Of a stretch of DNA of 64,000 nt, positions 31,247-43,927 are shown piece by piece (position 1 is the first letter of the stretch; each line of letters starts with the position of its first letter). Below the pieces are notes generated by a model. It did not search any database. It was not told the DNA's origin and worked only from the letters and a program-made list of their open reading frames with translations. The DNA is from Cymbomonas tetramitiformis (taxonomy: Eukaryota > Chlorophyta > Pyramimonadophyceae > Pyramimonadales > Pyramimonadaceae). The translations under genes were made by a program, and so were the position numbers. The stretch spans positions 46,447 through 110,446 of the forward strand of contig LGRX02025816.1 in NCBI GenBank assembly GCA_001247695.2. The letters are read 5' to 3'.

Positions 31247-34200
31247 GACAGCGCCCGATTCTGCCGCCACACAGCGTCTTGCACCCTCCCTCACCCCACG
31301 TTTTTGTATCACGTGGCTGACCATTGTGGCTCGTCTTTGCGGATCTTTTCTGCAAGAGAGCGCAGATCAGAGAGAACGTTTTTGGGAGCTCGATGATAAA
31401 TCCGGAGTTTCGAGTTCTGATTTTTGAACCATCTCTTCGCCTCCCGCTCGCAGCTCTCTAGGGACGCGTGTATTTTCAGACGTTGTCAGCAGTCCAGGAA
31501 CAGCCTGCCAGAGCCGAGAGGTGCTCGGAAGTTTCCACCGCCGAAATGGTGGGGGGAGGCAAAGGGGGGACGGGGGTTGAGGGTTCTGTCGTTGGCCCAG
31601 CACCAAAATAGCAAATCTGAGGATAAAAGGATTGGGCCAGTCCTCTGCATGTGGTAAAAGAAACACCAAAGAGGTGGTCTTTGCGAGGTGGTTTTTGAGG
31701 GCAAAATTGTCCGGCCCGTTGGAGCGCTGCGCAGACTGTATAGTGAAATGAGGGTGAGCCGCACGCGGGGCCTGTAAGAGGTCGACCTGCCCCCCCCTAC
31801 TCGTCAGTCGGTTGCCGCTCTTCCCACAAAGGTGCTGCGTGGTTCTCCGAGTTCCTGGTGCGGATGCGCAGAAGGCAACGCTGTGATCTCCTCGGTGAAA
31901 TGTGACATAAATTGTGATATATTGCCACAAAAATGATCGCTGTAGCAGTTCAACACTTTGTCTGTCATAACTGTCATAACTGTCATAGCAAGCAGTGCGA
32001 GCCGCTCTCATCGATGTGTCCTATGCCATGAGAAATGCCACCCAGAATTCCTCGGGAAGTGGTAGGAAATCTCACTCACTCAGATGGAGCTGTTGAGCGG
32101 ACAGGTCATTCGTGTGATGATCCTGGAAAGGTCCTTGATGACCGGCAAACTTTCCTTCATCGAACCTCAAAGCAATTTCCCCCCTGCCACGTCGGACAGA
32201 TTGCTGGGTCTGACCTGAGGTCCTATAGGTTGCACAAGGTTGTACCACGGTTTGTTGTTCTGGTGTCGTCTCGTCAGCATTGCGTCAGCATTGCGTCAGC
32301 AGGACAATATTTTTACCGACTGAAATGGTCATATTAGCAACACGTTGAAATCTGACGCCGTGGAAAAAAGGGAGGAAATCTATTATTCTCAAATGGCGTG
32401 CTTTATTTTGCCTGAGAACACTCGCAGATCATGTTTCCACAAACAAGAAGTGCGGTGTCTACCTAGCCCCTATAAAAGCATTCCCGAAGGCGTCCAGGTG
32501 TATTTTTTTAAACCGGGAACGTGGAGTTCTCATTGCAGTTGTTGTGGGTACTTGTTGTAGGTACTTGTTGTAGGAGGGACGCGTGAAGAACCCGCAATTG
32601 TTGCCATTGTTGTTGTTCGGAAGTGCTGCTTTTAATGTTGTGAGTGGTGATAGAGCGGTGCAGGGAATGTCTGATGCTCGGGATGACTCTGAGCCAGCAG
32701 ACGATTGGTGATGGCTGTGTCTGAGAGTCAGCAGATGGCTAATGAGGTGGTGCTGTCTGGGAGCTGGCAGTTGGCTGACTGTAAACCGCAATACCACGGA
32801 GGAGGTGGAAGAGGAGAATGATGGAGGAGGAGGAGGCATGTTCCTTACTCAGGGTGATTTCTCAGGTGGGAGGTCTTGCCCGGGCCCTACTGTCTGTTCT
32901 ATTTCCTCTGCCTCTATGGCTGTTCCGCGTTGTTTGCACAACAGTGCTCCGGGGTTTTGAGTGGGGACCTACGGTGATGGCGTCGGACTAATTCAAGTGG
33001 GAATGACGCAGGGATGTTGCCCAACATAGCTTGATTTTGGTAAATGCGAGATCATCATGGAAATGCTGTCCAATCCCAGTTTATGGCGTTATGCATAGAT
33101 CCCCATGCTGGAATACTTGTCCAAGGGGAACACATTGGAGTTCTTGTCGAACGCGAATGCTGTGGAACTCTTCCCGCCAGTTGGACATTGATATACATTT
33201 AAGGCTGAGTGAACTGATTTGGATAAACTACAGTATTTACCTAAGATTCAGACCTTGTATAATACAAAACCAGTTTATCCAACACTTAAAATGCCTCATG
33301 ACCCGTGCAACAATACACATGAAGCACGCCACACAGTGTGTCACAAATTGCATGTTCTAGGACTCTCGGTAGCACAATAATGCCTTCGATCAGCAGCAGC
33401 AGCAGTGTTGGCTTCAACATCCGTTTAGTTGACCTCTCTTAGCGAGTTGATATTTATGAAGGGTACCTTCAAGGTCGCTCGTTGGCCGGCTCGTCGCAAA
33501 GCATTAGAAAATTAAGTAGGAACCCACGATCTGATATATCTGGGAAATCTTGGAACGATCCATAGCGTTCGCAGGAAGAGATGAACATCGACAGATTCGA
33601 CTTGCATCGATGCGATTTTGTAAGGATACTTTTTGGGGTTCCCGATCCATACAATTCTGCCCAGTTTCAAACTCGCGAAAAGAAACTTTTCGAATCAATT
33701 CCTGTTAAATATGACATGGTGACCGTCATTTCGTCACCGATCATTCCCATTGTCAGATTCGTAGTCCAGTCGTGAATAACAACTCACGTGCTATTTAGCT
33801 TGCCAGTTTGCATATCTCTGCCCTTCTAATATCACAATATCCGAGTATGTAGCCTGCTTCTGCCTAACTAGCTTGCATATAGACCCTCTGTCCGCTTGGT
33901 ATATTATTACCCTCACGGTACAATGTTCAACAGGTTATGGTTCCACGTTACGCTTGCGTTTCGTCTTTGCAGGTTGGTTCATTCGTTGCGAGGCTTATGT
34001 GTTGCGTAGGATTTTTGCTGCCTTCGGCATCATTCCTCGGCCGAGGACGTGCGCTCACTTGCGCTTGCTGGGACGTCGGATTTGCAACCACTCGGTGCGA
34101 TCACTTATTGTCATCTCTTTCGGGACACGCATCTATCGCTACCCATTTCTCTGGATTTACGTTATCAGCATCTTTGTCGTAGCTCTCATTAGGTTGCGGT

Positions 34201-34552
34201 TTGGAGTAGAGCTTCGTGGTAGTGTGTGCCACAAGTTATTATCGTTTCGCATGCGATCGATTGTATGGTTCCGATGGATTTAGTGTCGTTCGGAGAGAGC
34301 GTTGCAGCTGCTTTGGGGCTACTGACACCCCATCGATGGTTCAGATCTTTTTCTTCTTCTCGGCTTCGCTTGGCGACTCTGCCCGACGTTATTTATTGTA
34401 TTCTTCACGTGGTGCCGGTTTATCATACCAGAATAAACGCGTTATGGGCATTTTAGGACTATTGGTTTACTTTGCTAGACGTAGTTTATTTTAGACGCTA
34501 TTGGAGGAATGGAGAATGTTGTGACCTCGTTTCTGTCGGGCAATTTTCTCTC
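31247..34552. other. No gene recognised
   Basis: This stretch probably holds the ARM gene's 3' untranslated region, followed by AT-rich sequence. Frames of up to 214 codons exist on both strands, but none shows a domain, splice structure or sensible composition. Confidence 0.5.
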
Positions 34553-35644
34553 GTCTCCATAGCTTATGGACTAAAATCGGCACTAAAAAAGGTGGTTTAG
34601 AGAGTTTGCAACATTCATTCTGGGGTCCATGAGTATCTCCGAGCCTCTTCAATCGACTGTAACGTTGACCCCCCGCGTGCTACAGACCGCACAGCGGCCG
34701 CGCTCGGAGAAGCTCTTGGAACATCAAGAGAAGGCGTAAAATAATGTTTCCGTTATTCGTTTACGCTAATAATATCTTTAAAATTGATCCGAGTATCCAA
34801 CTATGGTCCATGTACCATTTTTAAATGTCGCCGATGTTTGGCGTATGTCACCGAGCATATCGAACTAATTGAGTAATTTATAGTGATTCAGAAACTGTGT
34901 TCAACAAGTGGACCATTTACTTTATGAAATGTACAATTATATATTTGACTCGCCCAAAATATGAATATTTGATATATTCTGAAATCTGAACGATCTGTTA
35001 GAATGAATACAAATACGCCTGCTGAATTTCATTATTATATCCGCGCGATTCTGCCGGACGACCGGAAAGGTTGAACACAAATTCTGAATCACTGTGAATT
35101 GCTCAATTAGTTCGATATGCTCGGTGACATACGCCGTGATCAGGATAGAGGATTTCAGGACGTGTCACGGCAACTCATCTACTCTCTACTGCTAGGTCTA
35201 TCTGCTCGATACCTTCACCGAGTATGATATACTACTCTTATCCCCAGAGCTCATGGACGAAAATATGCATTTAGGGTTTGTAACATTCTGGGGTCCACAA
35301 GAGTTAGAGTATGATATTAGATATATACTACATCTCGCACTCACACGCAAGGGGTCATCGCCAGAAGACCAGATCACCATTTAAAAAATGGTACATGGAC
35401 CATAGTTGGATACAATTTTAAAGATATTATTAGCGTAAACGAATAACGGAAACGTTATTTTACGCCTTCTCTTGATGTTCCAAGAGTTTCTCCGAGCGCG
35501 GCCGCTGTGCGGTCTGTAGCACGCGGGGGTCAACGTTCCAGTCGATCGAAGAGGCTCGGAGATACTCATGGACCCCGGAATGAATGTTGCAAACTCTCTA
35601 AACGCCTATTTTAGTGCCGATTTTAGTCCATAAGCTATGGAGAC
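34553..35644. mobile_element. Foldback DNA element with ~270-bp terminal inverted repeats
   Basis: The left arm (34553-34827) starts GTCTCCATAGCTTATGGAC and is mirrored with about 90 percent identity by 35375-35644. A second inverted pair lies inside (about 34835-34900 with 35079-35140, GCATATCGAACTAATTGAG core). The 1092-bp element has no coding capacity. I found no clear target duplication. Long inverted repeats without a transposase suggest a non-autonomous Mutator-like or foldback element. Confidence 0.8.
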
Positions 35645-35791
35645 TGCGTAGGTTTGTCCTGCCGCGGTTTCCTAGGTTGATTTGACCTGGATGAGCCCTT
35701 CGCGGGGGCGCGCTATGAGGATGATTCCAGCTCCCTCTGTTCTTCATTTGCCTGCTTGCAGGATTACAACGGACTCGTGACTTTGTCATTA

Positions 35792-36038
35792 TGATGGAGG
35801 AAGTGACATCACTAGAGCTATGGCGTCTCGTAGGGCGTCCTCAATATCATAGCGGGCACCGGGAGTAGGACCCCCGGTGCCCCGGTTGAATAGGTTGGAC
35901 TCACTAGATGGTCTAGACGGTTGATTCCAACCTATTCAACCGGGGCACCCGGGGGTTCGACTCCCGGTATCCGCTATGATATTGAGGACGCCCTAGTCGC
36001 CATAGCTCTAGGGGTTAGCAATATCACTTCCTCCATCA
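35792..36038. repeat. 247-bp hairpin with tRNA-like T-arm sequence
   Basis: Arms 35792-35898 and 35927-36038 are inverted copies around a 28-base loop. The right arm contains GGTTCGACTCCCGGTATCCG, resembling a tRNA T arm and acceptor 3' strand, but two extra G residues break the canonical stem and no matching 5' half exists. The flanks resemble 47740-47920, which lacks the hairpin, so it looks like an insertion into an older repeat. Confidence 0.75.
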
Positions 36039-36221
36039 CATTATTCTCAGCGTAAATGTTGTATTATTATTATTATTATTTCACACCTCAAGGAAGCGCG
36101 CCCCCCTCCTCGCCATCGGAACACTTGCGACACAAGCTGCACAAAACGAGTATCGTGAGTTGGCACATATGCATAAACTGTTAGATATATACTGATAACT
36201 ATATATCGAGGAAGCAGCGTC

Positions 36222-36458
36222 TGTCAGATATATGGTTCCGCTGCAATATATATCTAGTTGGAGAGATAAACCCTGAGTTGAGGGTTACGATATCAGAACC
36301 GTAAAAAGTGTTTTATAAAAGTCAAGATACCATAAATACCTAACGGGTGTTTCCCGTCTACTGGTGACGGTCACCCAGCCTACTATAGGAAGTGACATGT
36401 GACAGTTACGGGCGTCACAGTGTCAAATCCAGCACACCACCTAGGGTGGTGACCGGAG
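36222..36458 (-). repeat. Terminal repeat of element B, left copy
   Basis: This 237-bp block is a close direct copy of 47138-47374 (same length, few differences). On the minus strand it reads from near TGCTGGATTTGACACTG to CTGACA, so TG...CA ends fit an LTR, although 24 bp beyond TGCTGG are also shared. Confidence 0.75.
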
Positions 36459-36790
36459 CCAGTGGTGAAACGAAGCAACAAACTCCCTACTCAACTTCAG
36501 GAGGAAACTGTAGCACAACTGGGGGCCTGTACTCTTGGTCAGGGCGGTCCCAGCTCACAGCAAGGATTGTCAGATATAGCTGTTAAGTGCTAAAACCCTA
36601 AACACAGCTCAAATTCAAAGAGCTCTTCCGCACATCTAGAAAGCTAATCACTAACCAATCTCTAGGCAGGCACGGTGTAAGCAATCCTCAGCCACTAGAG
36701 GTCCCCGGAACTGGCCGGCCAGCTCGGAGCAGCGTGAGGGTGCAGTAGTTGCCGGCCTCCGGGGCCGGTGGTAAATCATGCGTAGACGAA

Positions 36791-39313
36791 TGGCTACTGC
36801 CCCGTGGTTCGGTACTATCTCAAGTACCGAAGCTTATCATCATGTAGGCCATGCTATCAGGTTATATGGTCTAAATGGCATCGTAGAAAAATCATTTAGG
36901 ACCCATTTGATGTATTGTTTATGGTGGTTTCAACGACAACCGCCACTTTGCATGTGGAAACATGCCATGCTTTCGAGGGGTGCAATGCCTGAAAATTAAT
37001 TGTTTTGCTCGGTACTATCTCAAGTACCGAACACGCGGAGGCCCATTAGGCTTAGTAGGCGGTCATCCCAAGTCTTATACATCGGCATGTTTCTTCATTG
37101 GGACCTAATCTAAATGTTTGTTGCACATTATGCCACTAGAAGGTCAGCATGGCCTCCGCACCTACGCGTGTTAGCTCCACCCATGGGAAAATTCGAATTT
37201 CCCCCAAATTTCACGCTTGACTTTTTGGTAAACGGCCGTATGCCATCGTGCACAATGATCTGAAATCTCAATATATAGTGCACTTCAAGGTCTCCAAAAA
37301 TCGATATGTATGTATGCTTGAATATTCTATATGTGGGCAGCCTATATTCGTATCCTCTTGACCTCGCCGTACGATTCTCGCATCCCCACCGTGGCTTCCT
37401 TTAAAAACAAAATACACCCTCCAAGTGCAAACTCGAACCCAAACTCAAACGCTTGTAATTCCCTCAATTTTGAGAGTTGTCTGAGCTATAATCAAGTAAT
37501 ATATCATGATTATATGTCACACATGACATTTGAAAGATCACAGGGCATCTACATGACTCTCGTATGCTTTTTTGGCACGGCATAGCATTTTCCCGACATA
37601 ATCAGGGTGCCCCCGACAAAAAAAAATGAAAAAAATGAAAATCAGATTGGCGCTCACAAATAACGGTAAAAACCCATCATAGGACTCCATTTAGTTCATA
37701 TGTAACACTCGGCATGCGGAACATGTCCACATAATGCGAATGTTCGCTATGCGTACGTACCGCAGTACACAGTCAACCAGTCCCTGGCACCCTCCGAACC
37801 TCACAGATACACCTAGGACATCGCTCCTGATGCGTGCAATGCTCGTCGTAGTCTATAATATTATTACGAAACACATCAAAGCGATACACGACGCTAGGTC
37901 ACCCATAGGGACGATCGCTCGCATACTAGTTGTGTACGCGTACTAATGATGTGTCTGCTAGGCTCCGGCACCCTCCGAACCTCGAACATGCACCTAGGAC
38001 ATCGCTTCCCATGCGTTTGATGTTTGTCGTAGTCTATAATATCACTATGAAACGCATCAGAACGATACACGACGCTTGGTCACCCATATGGGCGATCGCT
38101 CGCATACTAGTTATGTATGCGTACTAATGCTTTGTCTGCTAGGCTCTGGCGCCCCCCGAACCTCAAACATGCACCTAGGACATCGCTTCCCATGCGTTTG
38201 ATGGTTGTCGTAGTCTATAATATCATTATGAAACACATCAAAGCGATATACGACGCTTGGTCACCCATACGGACGATCGCTCGCATACTAGTTGTGTATG
38301 CGTACTAATGCTCTGTTTGCTAGGCTCTGGTACCCTCCGGACCTCAAACATGAATCTAGGGCATCACTTCCGATGCGTTTGATGTTTGTCGTAGTCTATA
38401 ATATCATTGTGAAACACGTCAAAGCGATATATGATGTCAGGTCACCCGTAGGGACGCTCGCTCGCATACTAGTTGTGTACGCGTAGTGTTGATGTTGCTC
38501 TGTCTGCTAGGCTCTGACACCCTCCGAACCTCAAACATGCACCTAGGACATCGCTTCCGATACGTTTGATGTTTGTCGTAGTCTATAATAGCATTACGAA
38601 ACACGCTAGAGCGATATACGACGCTAGGTCACCCATAGGGACGATCGCTCGCATACTAGTTATGTACACGTACTAATGTTATGTGCGCCATGCCCTAACG
38701 CCTCTCTCGTTTTAAAATGTGTACCTCGGGCATTGTTCGTGGTGCGTTGGATGCGTTTCATAGTCCAGGATGTGGTGTGTAACGAAAAGCATGCGATATA
38801 TGATTGGAGGGCATCCGTAAGGATGATCGATGGTGTACTATGGGTGTGCCCGCCGATTAGCTAGATAGCTAGGTAGGTCGTTACATACATGTAGGGCGGT
38901 GGATCATTCGCACGTATATACAACGAATGTCATTATGCCAACCGGCCCATGGCCGCATGTACCATTGGCTATGACATATATCTTCAATCTGATTCATTGC
39001 CGAGCTGGTTTGGTTCCCAAATCCGCTTCAAAAAAATCGAAAGGAGCGCCATCTTTTTGAACGGCAAGTGAGAACCACCATGTATCCAAAAGTACTACCC
39101 ATGTGGCAATCTGCATCCATTGGGAACGCTACACGTGATATATTGACCAATGGCGCATAAGGCAACTCAGTTTGGGTCCCTGAGGCAACAATATATAAAG
39201 GGTAGCATCCACATATCAAAGGAGGGCATCGAAAAAAAATCCGGCGTTTCGGTACTTGAGATAGTACCGAAACGCGTTTCGGTACTATCTCAAGTACTGT
39301 GGGGCAGTAGCCA
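36791..39313. mobile_element. 2.5-kb TIR element carrying a satellite array
   Basis: The left end TGGCTACTGCCCC (36791) is matched by its complement ending at 39313, with CGAA on both outer sides (36787-36790, 39314-39317), a possible 4-bp duplication. Near each end lies the palindrome TTCGGTACT-atctc-AAGTACCGAA (36808, 37011, 39248, 39275). No transposase frame is present, and the centre is a 181-bp tandem repeat. The superfamily is not clear. Confidence 0.7.
37700..38860. repeat. 181-bp tandem satellite, five to six units
   Basis: The marker GTCTATAATA recurs at 37851, 38032, 38213, 38394 and 38581, giving spacings of 181, 181, 181 and 187; a diverged unit follows to about 38860. Frames of 60-70 codons repeat with the array and are not genes. 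Confidence 0.95.
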
Positions 39314-39318
39314 CGAAA

Positions 39319-42182
39319 TTAAGGAATCCTCGATCTCAGCCGCGGAGTCTCCAGAGCCCGGCGCCTCGTCCTCGGACGAGTACGGCGGCGGTGAGTAAGG
39401 CGGTGAAGAGGGAATTGGTGGATCAGGATCCACGAGCTCTGGCGGTAGCGGGAGAAAGCCGTAGAAGCGGAATCCCTGTCGTAGCTCTCGATACCGCGTC
39501 TGTCTCCGCGGCGGTATAGCATCCGACACTGCACCACCCACTGCGTCGCCCAGCACGCCACGGAAAGGCGCAGGCGGTGCGAAGTTGCCGCAGTCGGGAC
39601 TGCCGAGGCAGTCCACGCAGCACCACCGACCGGTGGAGCCGCGCATGCGCGTGCATCGGCACCACCGACACCGGAAGCGGCGTGTGGTGCGGCGGCAGCA
39701 CAAATTACGAAGAGTGCACACACCAAAGAGGAAGTGAGGAAAGACCTCCCCAAGCCGGGAATGCCCCCCCCACAGCCGTACCGTGGCCGCGGCAGCGCAA
39801 CCGAGGCATCTTCGTCGCCGTCGTCGCTTGCCGCGCAGGCTCCGGGCTCGTAGCTCATCACGCTCTCCGGCGCCTCGATCGCGGAGAGCATGTTCATGCT
39901 CACGGGCGGCTCGTCGGGCGCCCCCAATGCAATTCCCGTGCTCTCAATGAAGTCCCCAAAGGTGCAGGTGACGGGCGGGCAAAAGGGGTTAGGCGGACCG
40001 GTCCACTCCCCGTCGGATCCAACCGACGCGGGCGGGGAGCGCGCAGCCGGCCCCGACACCACCGGCATGCTGGCGGTGAAAGTGTTGACGTTGAAAGTCG
40101 ATGCCCCAGCCGTGCGTGCCAACTCCGAGAACTCAGTGACGGCGGACACGAGGGCCTCACCGCTCTCCTCGCAGAATGAGCACGCGGAGAGGTCGGCGAA
40201 GATGTCCGGCTTCCCGCCCGCGAGCATGCAGAGGGCGTCGAACTCCATGGCGTCGTCGTGGTCGATACAGTAGGTCGCGGTCTATAAGAAATGGTATCTA
40301 CAAGAAACCAACCGCTAGTTTTCTCTCCAAAAGTTAGAAAAAACGGTAAGAAATCACCCGCTAGATTTTCCATGGGAGAGGTCTTGAAAATTCTCCGATT
40401 AAGAAAAAACTGACGCTAGACGGATTCATCAACCTAGTCAGTATATATATAGTCCAAACATATAGGGTTTGTTTATCAATCATATAGGGCTTATTTGACA
40501 GTTAACAGTGTTCATCCACCGCAGTAATCGTCCGCCATACCATGCATCCCACGGGTGGCCGAATTACAAATGTGGAGAATAAAGTATCAGCCCGGCTCGG
40601 CAGATAAGAAACCAATGCTGAGATCCAAACTACCTGTCATCTCATGTCGAAATTAAGAAAAACTCGACGCTATGCGTGACAAATATGGCATCATCCAATA
40701 AGAAATTCGCGACGCTAGAGACGAGAATCTGGGACCGTCAGATTAAGCGACCAGCGCTAGCGAAATTTTTACTTTTTCTTATAGACCGCGACTTACTGTA
40801 GCATGCTGAAACTTGGCCGCCAACACCGAGTTCTCGGCCTCCTCAGCGAACGCGTAAGCCGAAACACCGCTCCTGCCCCCGTTCGGGCAGTCGCGGTGCC
40901 AATGCCACGCCTTCCCCTTCGCGCACACTTGGTTTTGGCAGTAGGGGACGGTCGCACCGGTGTCGCGATGGAAGGCCACCTTTTTGGAGATCGATTACGA
41001 CCAATTACCGCCCCTGGGAAGGGGGTCGGCCGCGAACCTGGTCTTCATGCGTCGGTCCTGCTTGTCAGCGCGGGGAGTAAACCCGCGCGGGGACGGCTCG
41101 GACCGTTCGGAGGCGACTAACGCAGCCAATTGCCTTTTCAAGTCCAAGACCATGGTGCGCAAGTCGGCGAGCTCACCCGGACCATCGGAGCTGTCGCCGC
41201 TCTCCTCCATGAAATGCGTCCCATGCGAATACCTGTGGGCAGACGCAGTGGCGGTTCCCGCCTTCACGTGGGCGGCGTAGCATTCACGCACCCATTGCTG
41301 GATGGTGAGAAGGTCATGACCGGCCCGTTGATCGTGGAGAAGTAGACGGGACACCACCGGCTGGTAGGAGACGGTGTCCAGCGCCTTGATGAAGAGGGCC
41401 TTGACGTCTTCGTCCAGGAGTGTGGCCCTCGTCCTCGCAGCCTTCAACGCGGCGTTGAAATCCCCGATCGCGTCATGGGGGTCCACGCCCGCAGAAATAC
41501 GAATGCCCAACATGTCTGCCTGTCCCTGAAAGGGGTCACCCGCCGGGATCATGCGGCGGGCAAACTCAAGCAGGACACGCTTACCGTCGCGGACGGGAAG
41601 CTGGAGTGCGAGGAGTCCATCCAATCCGCCGCGGGTGACATGGGGTCAACCATCAGCTCGAGCGTGGAGAACAACAAGCCGTTGGCCTCCACGCGGACGG
41701 GCAGGGTAGCATCGTCCAGCAGGAAAAGGGGTGCAAAGCCAATGTCCTCCGTGACAAATGCCGCCTGCAGCGCAGAAACCAGCCTGGTGAATAGCGCCGA
41801 AGCGTGGCACTCAGTCCCGGAAAATCGCCCGTTCTTGTCCTCGAACAAACCTTTGACGAACGGACTTGGACACTTTCATGTCGAAGTGCTCCCTTTGAAG
41901 GGTACGCACCGAGGCCAGGAACGTAGCTTCTGCTAAATTGGCAGCCGGTTGTGCTGCCGGCGGCGTGGCTGGAGTGTTCGCGTGCCTCGCAGCCTCTAAA
42001 TCAAAAATCGTAGATAATGCCCGTCGGCGATTCGCCATGTTAGCGGTGGCTCGAGCGGAAGCAACCATGATGAAAAGGACTGAAGGGGCGGAGTGAGGCA
42101 ATGAAACGCGAGAGATGTGGCAGTCGTGGGCGGCCAAGAAACGTGCGGGTCGCCGATACAACAACCGTGAGAGATCAAACAA
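39319..42182 (-). pseudogene. Degraded gag of element B
   Basis: Pieces of a Gag related to 13541-15937 lie in order on the minus strand: about 42182-41811, 41848-41549, 41624-40995, 40979-40800 and 40266-39319. The segment VRDGKRVLLEFARRMIPAGD matches the DGKRALLEITKRLLPPG region of gag A. A Cys/His cluster (CQNQVCAKGKAWHWHRDC) sits where gag A has its zinc knuckle, with altered spacing. Frame changes occur near 41830 and 41600, and a mariner MITE splits it at 40268-40798. A hydrophobic segment (FLTSSLVCALFVICAAAA) lies near the C-terminus, as in gag A. Confidence 0.7.
40268..40798. mobile_element. Tc1/mariner-type MITE, 531 bp, TA duplication
   Basis: Ends CAGTARGTCGCGGTC and complement are bordered by TA at 40266-40267 and 40799-40800, the Tc1/mariner signature. 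The interior has no coding capacity and repeats the word TAAGAAA...CGCTAG several times. Without the insert and one TA, the flanking gag segments are in the same frame. Confidence 0.9.
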
Positions 42183-42569
42183 TTCCGGGAAGTCGTGTGG
42201 GGTAGGCGGCCGATACGCAACGGTGTGGGATCCAACCAGAAAACTTAAACCAGTCCAACGTTAAATCCGTAAGAAAATTCTCTCCAAGCGCTGCGGCGTG
42301 CCGTAAATCAACCCACAAAATTTAGGCCATACCCGTGACTGCCGGCACTCTCACGCGCGGAGCGCCTCACTCCATCCCAGGCGTCCGAGCTTAGCCCAGG
42401 GAAGATATCTTCCTGGGATTGGCCGGCCCGGGGCCGTGTCACGGAGGCCCGGGCCGAAGGCGGGCCGAAGAAAAAGTTGCGGATGGGCCGAGTCGCATTG
42501 AGTGGAAAATCGATAAATTTCCAAAATTTTACCGATTTTTGACAGGGCGTGGTATCGGTTGGGCCGGAG

Positions 42570-42625
42570 GTGATCGATCGATAACGATAATTTTCACTTT
42601 CATATCGATCGATAACGATATTTGA
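42570..42625. repeat. Left ATCGATCGATAACG palindrome cluster of the hAT element
   Basis: Two to three copies of TATCGATCGATAACGATA. The much longer right-hand cluster lies at 46270-46900. Confidence 0.85.
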
Positions 42626-43041
42626 CCACATCCCCGTTGGCCATCCAGCCATACTACGGTGTACTACGCGGATTCGACGGATGACACATTTTCCGGTGCG
42701 AATGACGACACAGACCGTTTCCAAATATTAAACTGGCTCAAAAAACTATGTCGGTGGCTTCAGATGGGCCAAGATGGTGAAAAATAGTATTTTCGGGCGC
42801 AAAATAGACTGTGTTTTTGCTTGTCCCATCCTGTCCCACCTTGTCCCACCTGCCTTATAGTGGTCTTCCCCTTAGCGGACGGGGAAACCGAGTTCGCAGG
42901 CACATAGGACATGGCAAGGACATGAGAGAATAGCCCTCACTTGCCCGCATAGGAGCACCAGGAGAGTCGATGAAAATTTTGACACTACCAGAAGTTTGAC
43001 TAGGTAAATCTCGCGATCAATGGCGCACTTTATGGGTTCCT

Positions 43042-43713
43042 TGTGCCTATTCTACTAATCTTACGGTGGGTTAACCCGCCGTAAGAGGAATTTTCGGCGG
43101 CCTCTAGTGGTGGCGTTATGAGGTCTATGGTGTCAAACCTATCGATTTTCAGACAGTTTATGAGTTGAATGAAAGCTGAGGAACATACTATGGATGAATG
43201 CGATGTGCCCTATGTGTGTAATGCGCTCGCGAAGTGGGGGGGTGTAGCGGGTTCCGATCATATATGCTTACGGTGGGTTGCCACATAATTTTGTATATTG
43301 GTAGATATGTGGCCTTCCTCGATGGCCCTTTGGAAATTTGGAGACCCATGTTGTCAAGTTCTCGAGCTGCTCTTTCTGCAGTGTCTTGTCAAAATTTTCA
43401 TTCGAGGCCATCTTGACCCTCAAAATCTCACGCGAAGTGAGGGTGGTATGACGGTTTTTTACGCTATATGACACGATTTATATGCGATAATTGGTTTGCC
43501 GGTTTGGGTTTGGGTTTTCAGGTTAACAAACCCGGATACATCCGATATAATTCTTCGCGGATGCCTCTTGGGAGTGTCTAAAGTCATCCTGCCACCATGA
43601 ACATGACCAGGGGGTCGGTTTAGGGGCTGAAATAATCGGTTTACTTAGGGTTGGGTAACCCACCGTAAGGGGTCCTTACGGTGTGTAAACCCACCTTTCG
43701 TAGAATAGGCACT
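43042..43713. repeat. Nested inverted-repeat element inside the hAT
   Basis: GTGCCTATTCTAC at 43045 is mirrored by GTAGAATAGGCAC ending at 43713. Next to each lies TTACGGTGGGTT or its complement, repeated again at 43270 and 43650-43690. CTTG borders both sides. Probably a MITE; the class is not clear. Confidence 0.55.
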
Positions 43714-43927
43714 TGTCCTCTTGTTCAAGGTGAGTCTCACAGTGCGGTTGCTTGTAACTTTCAGAGGTAGTCTTCACGCACTGTGCCACACATTCGTGTG
43801 CGGTTTGCGGTATCTTTGCATCCAGATTCCGTTTAATCTTTTTTTCAGATACTTCGTTTATATTATTCACTGCATTAGACCCGCTACCAGCTCGCATCAA
43901 ATAATGGTTTTGTTGCTGTCTTGGCAG

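Noticed and set aside
33873..34283. 136-codon plus-strand ORF
   Set aside because: Hydrophobic and Cys/Arg-rich without domain, splice support or neighbours; likely chance.
35921..36000. Functional tRNA-Gly in the hairpin
   Set aside because: Only a T-arm/acceptor-like 3' part exists, with two extra G residues, and no D or anticodon arm.
36288..36315. Primer binding site (GATATCAGAAC resembles the initiator-Met tRNA complement)
   Set aside because: It lies inside the shared terminal repeat and in the wrong orientation for the minus-strand gag.
37700..38860. Centromere
   Set aside because: The monomer length fits, but there are only about six units and they lie inside a transposon.
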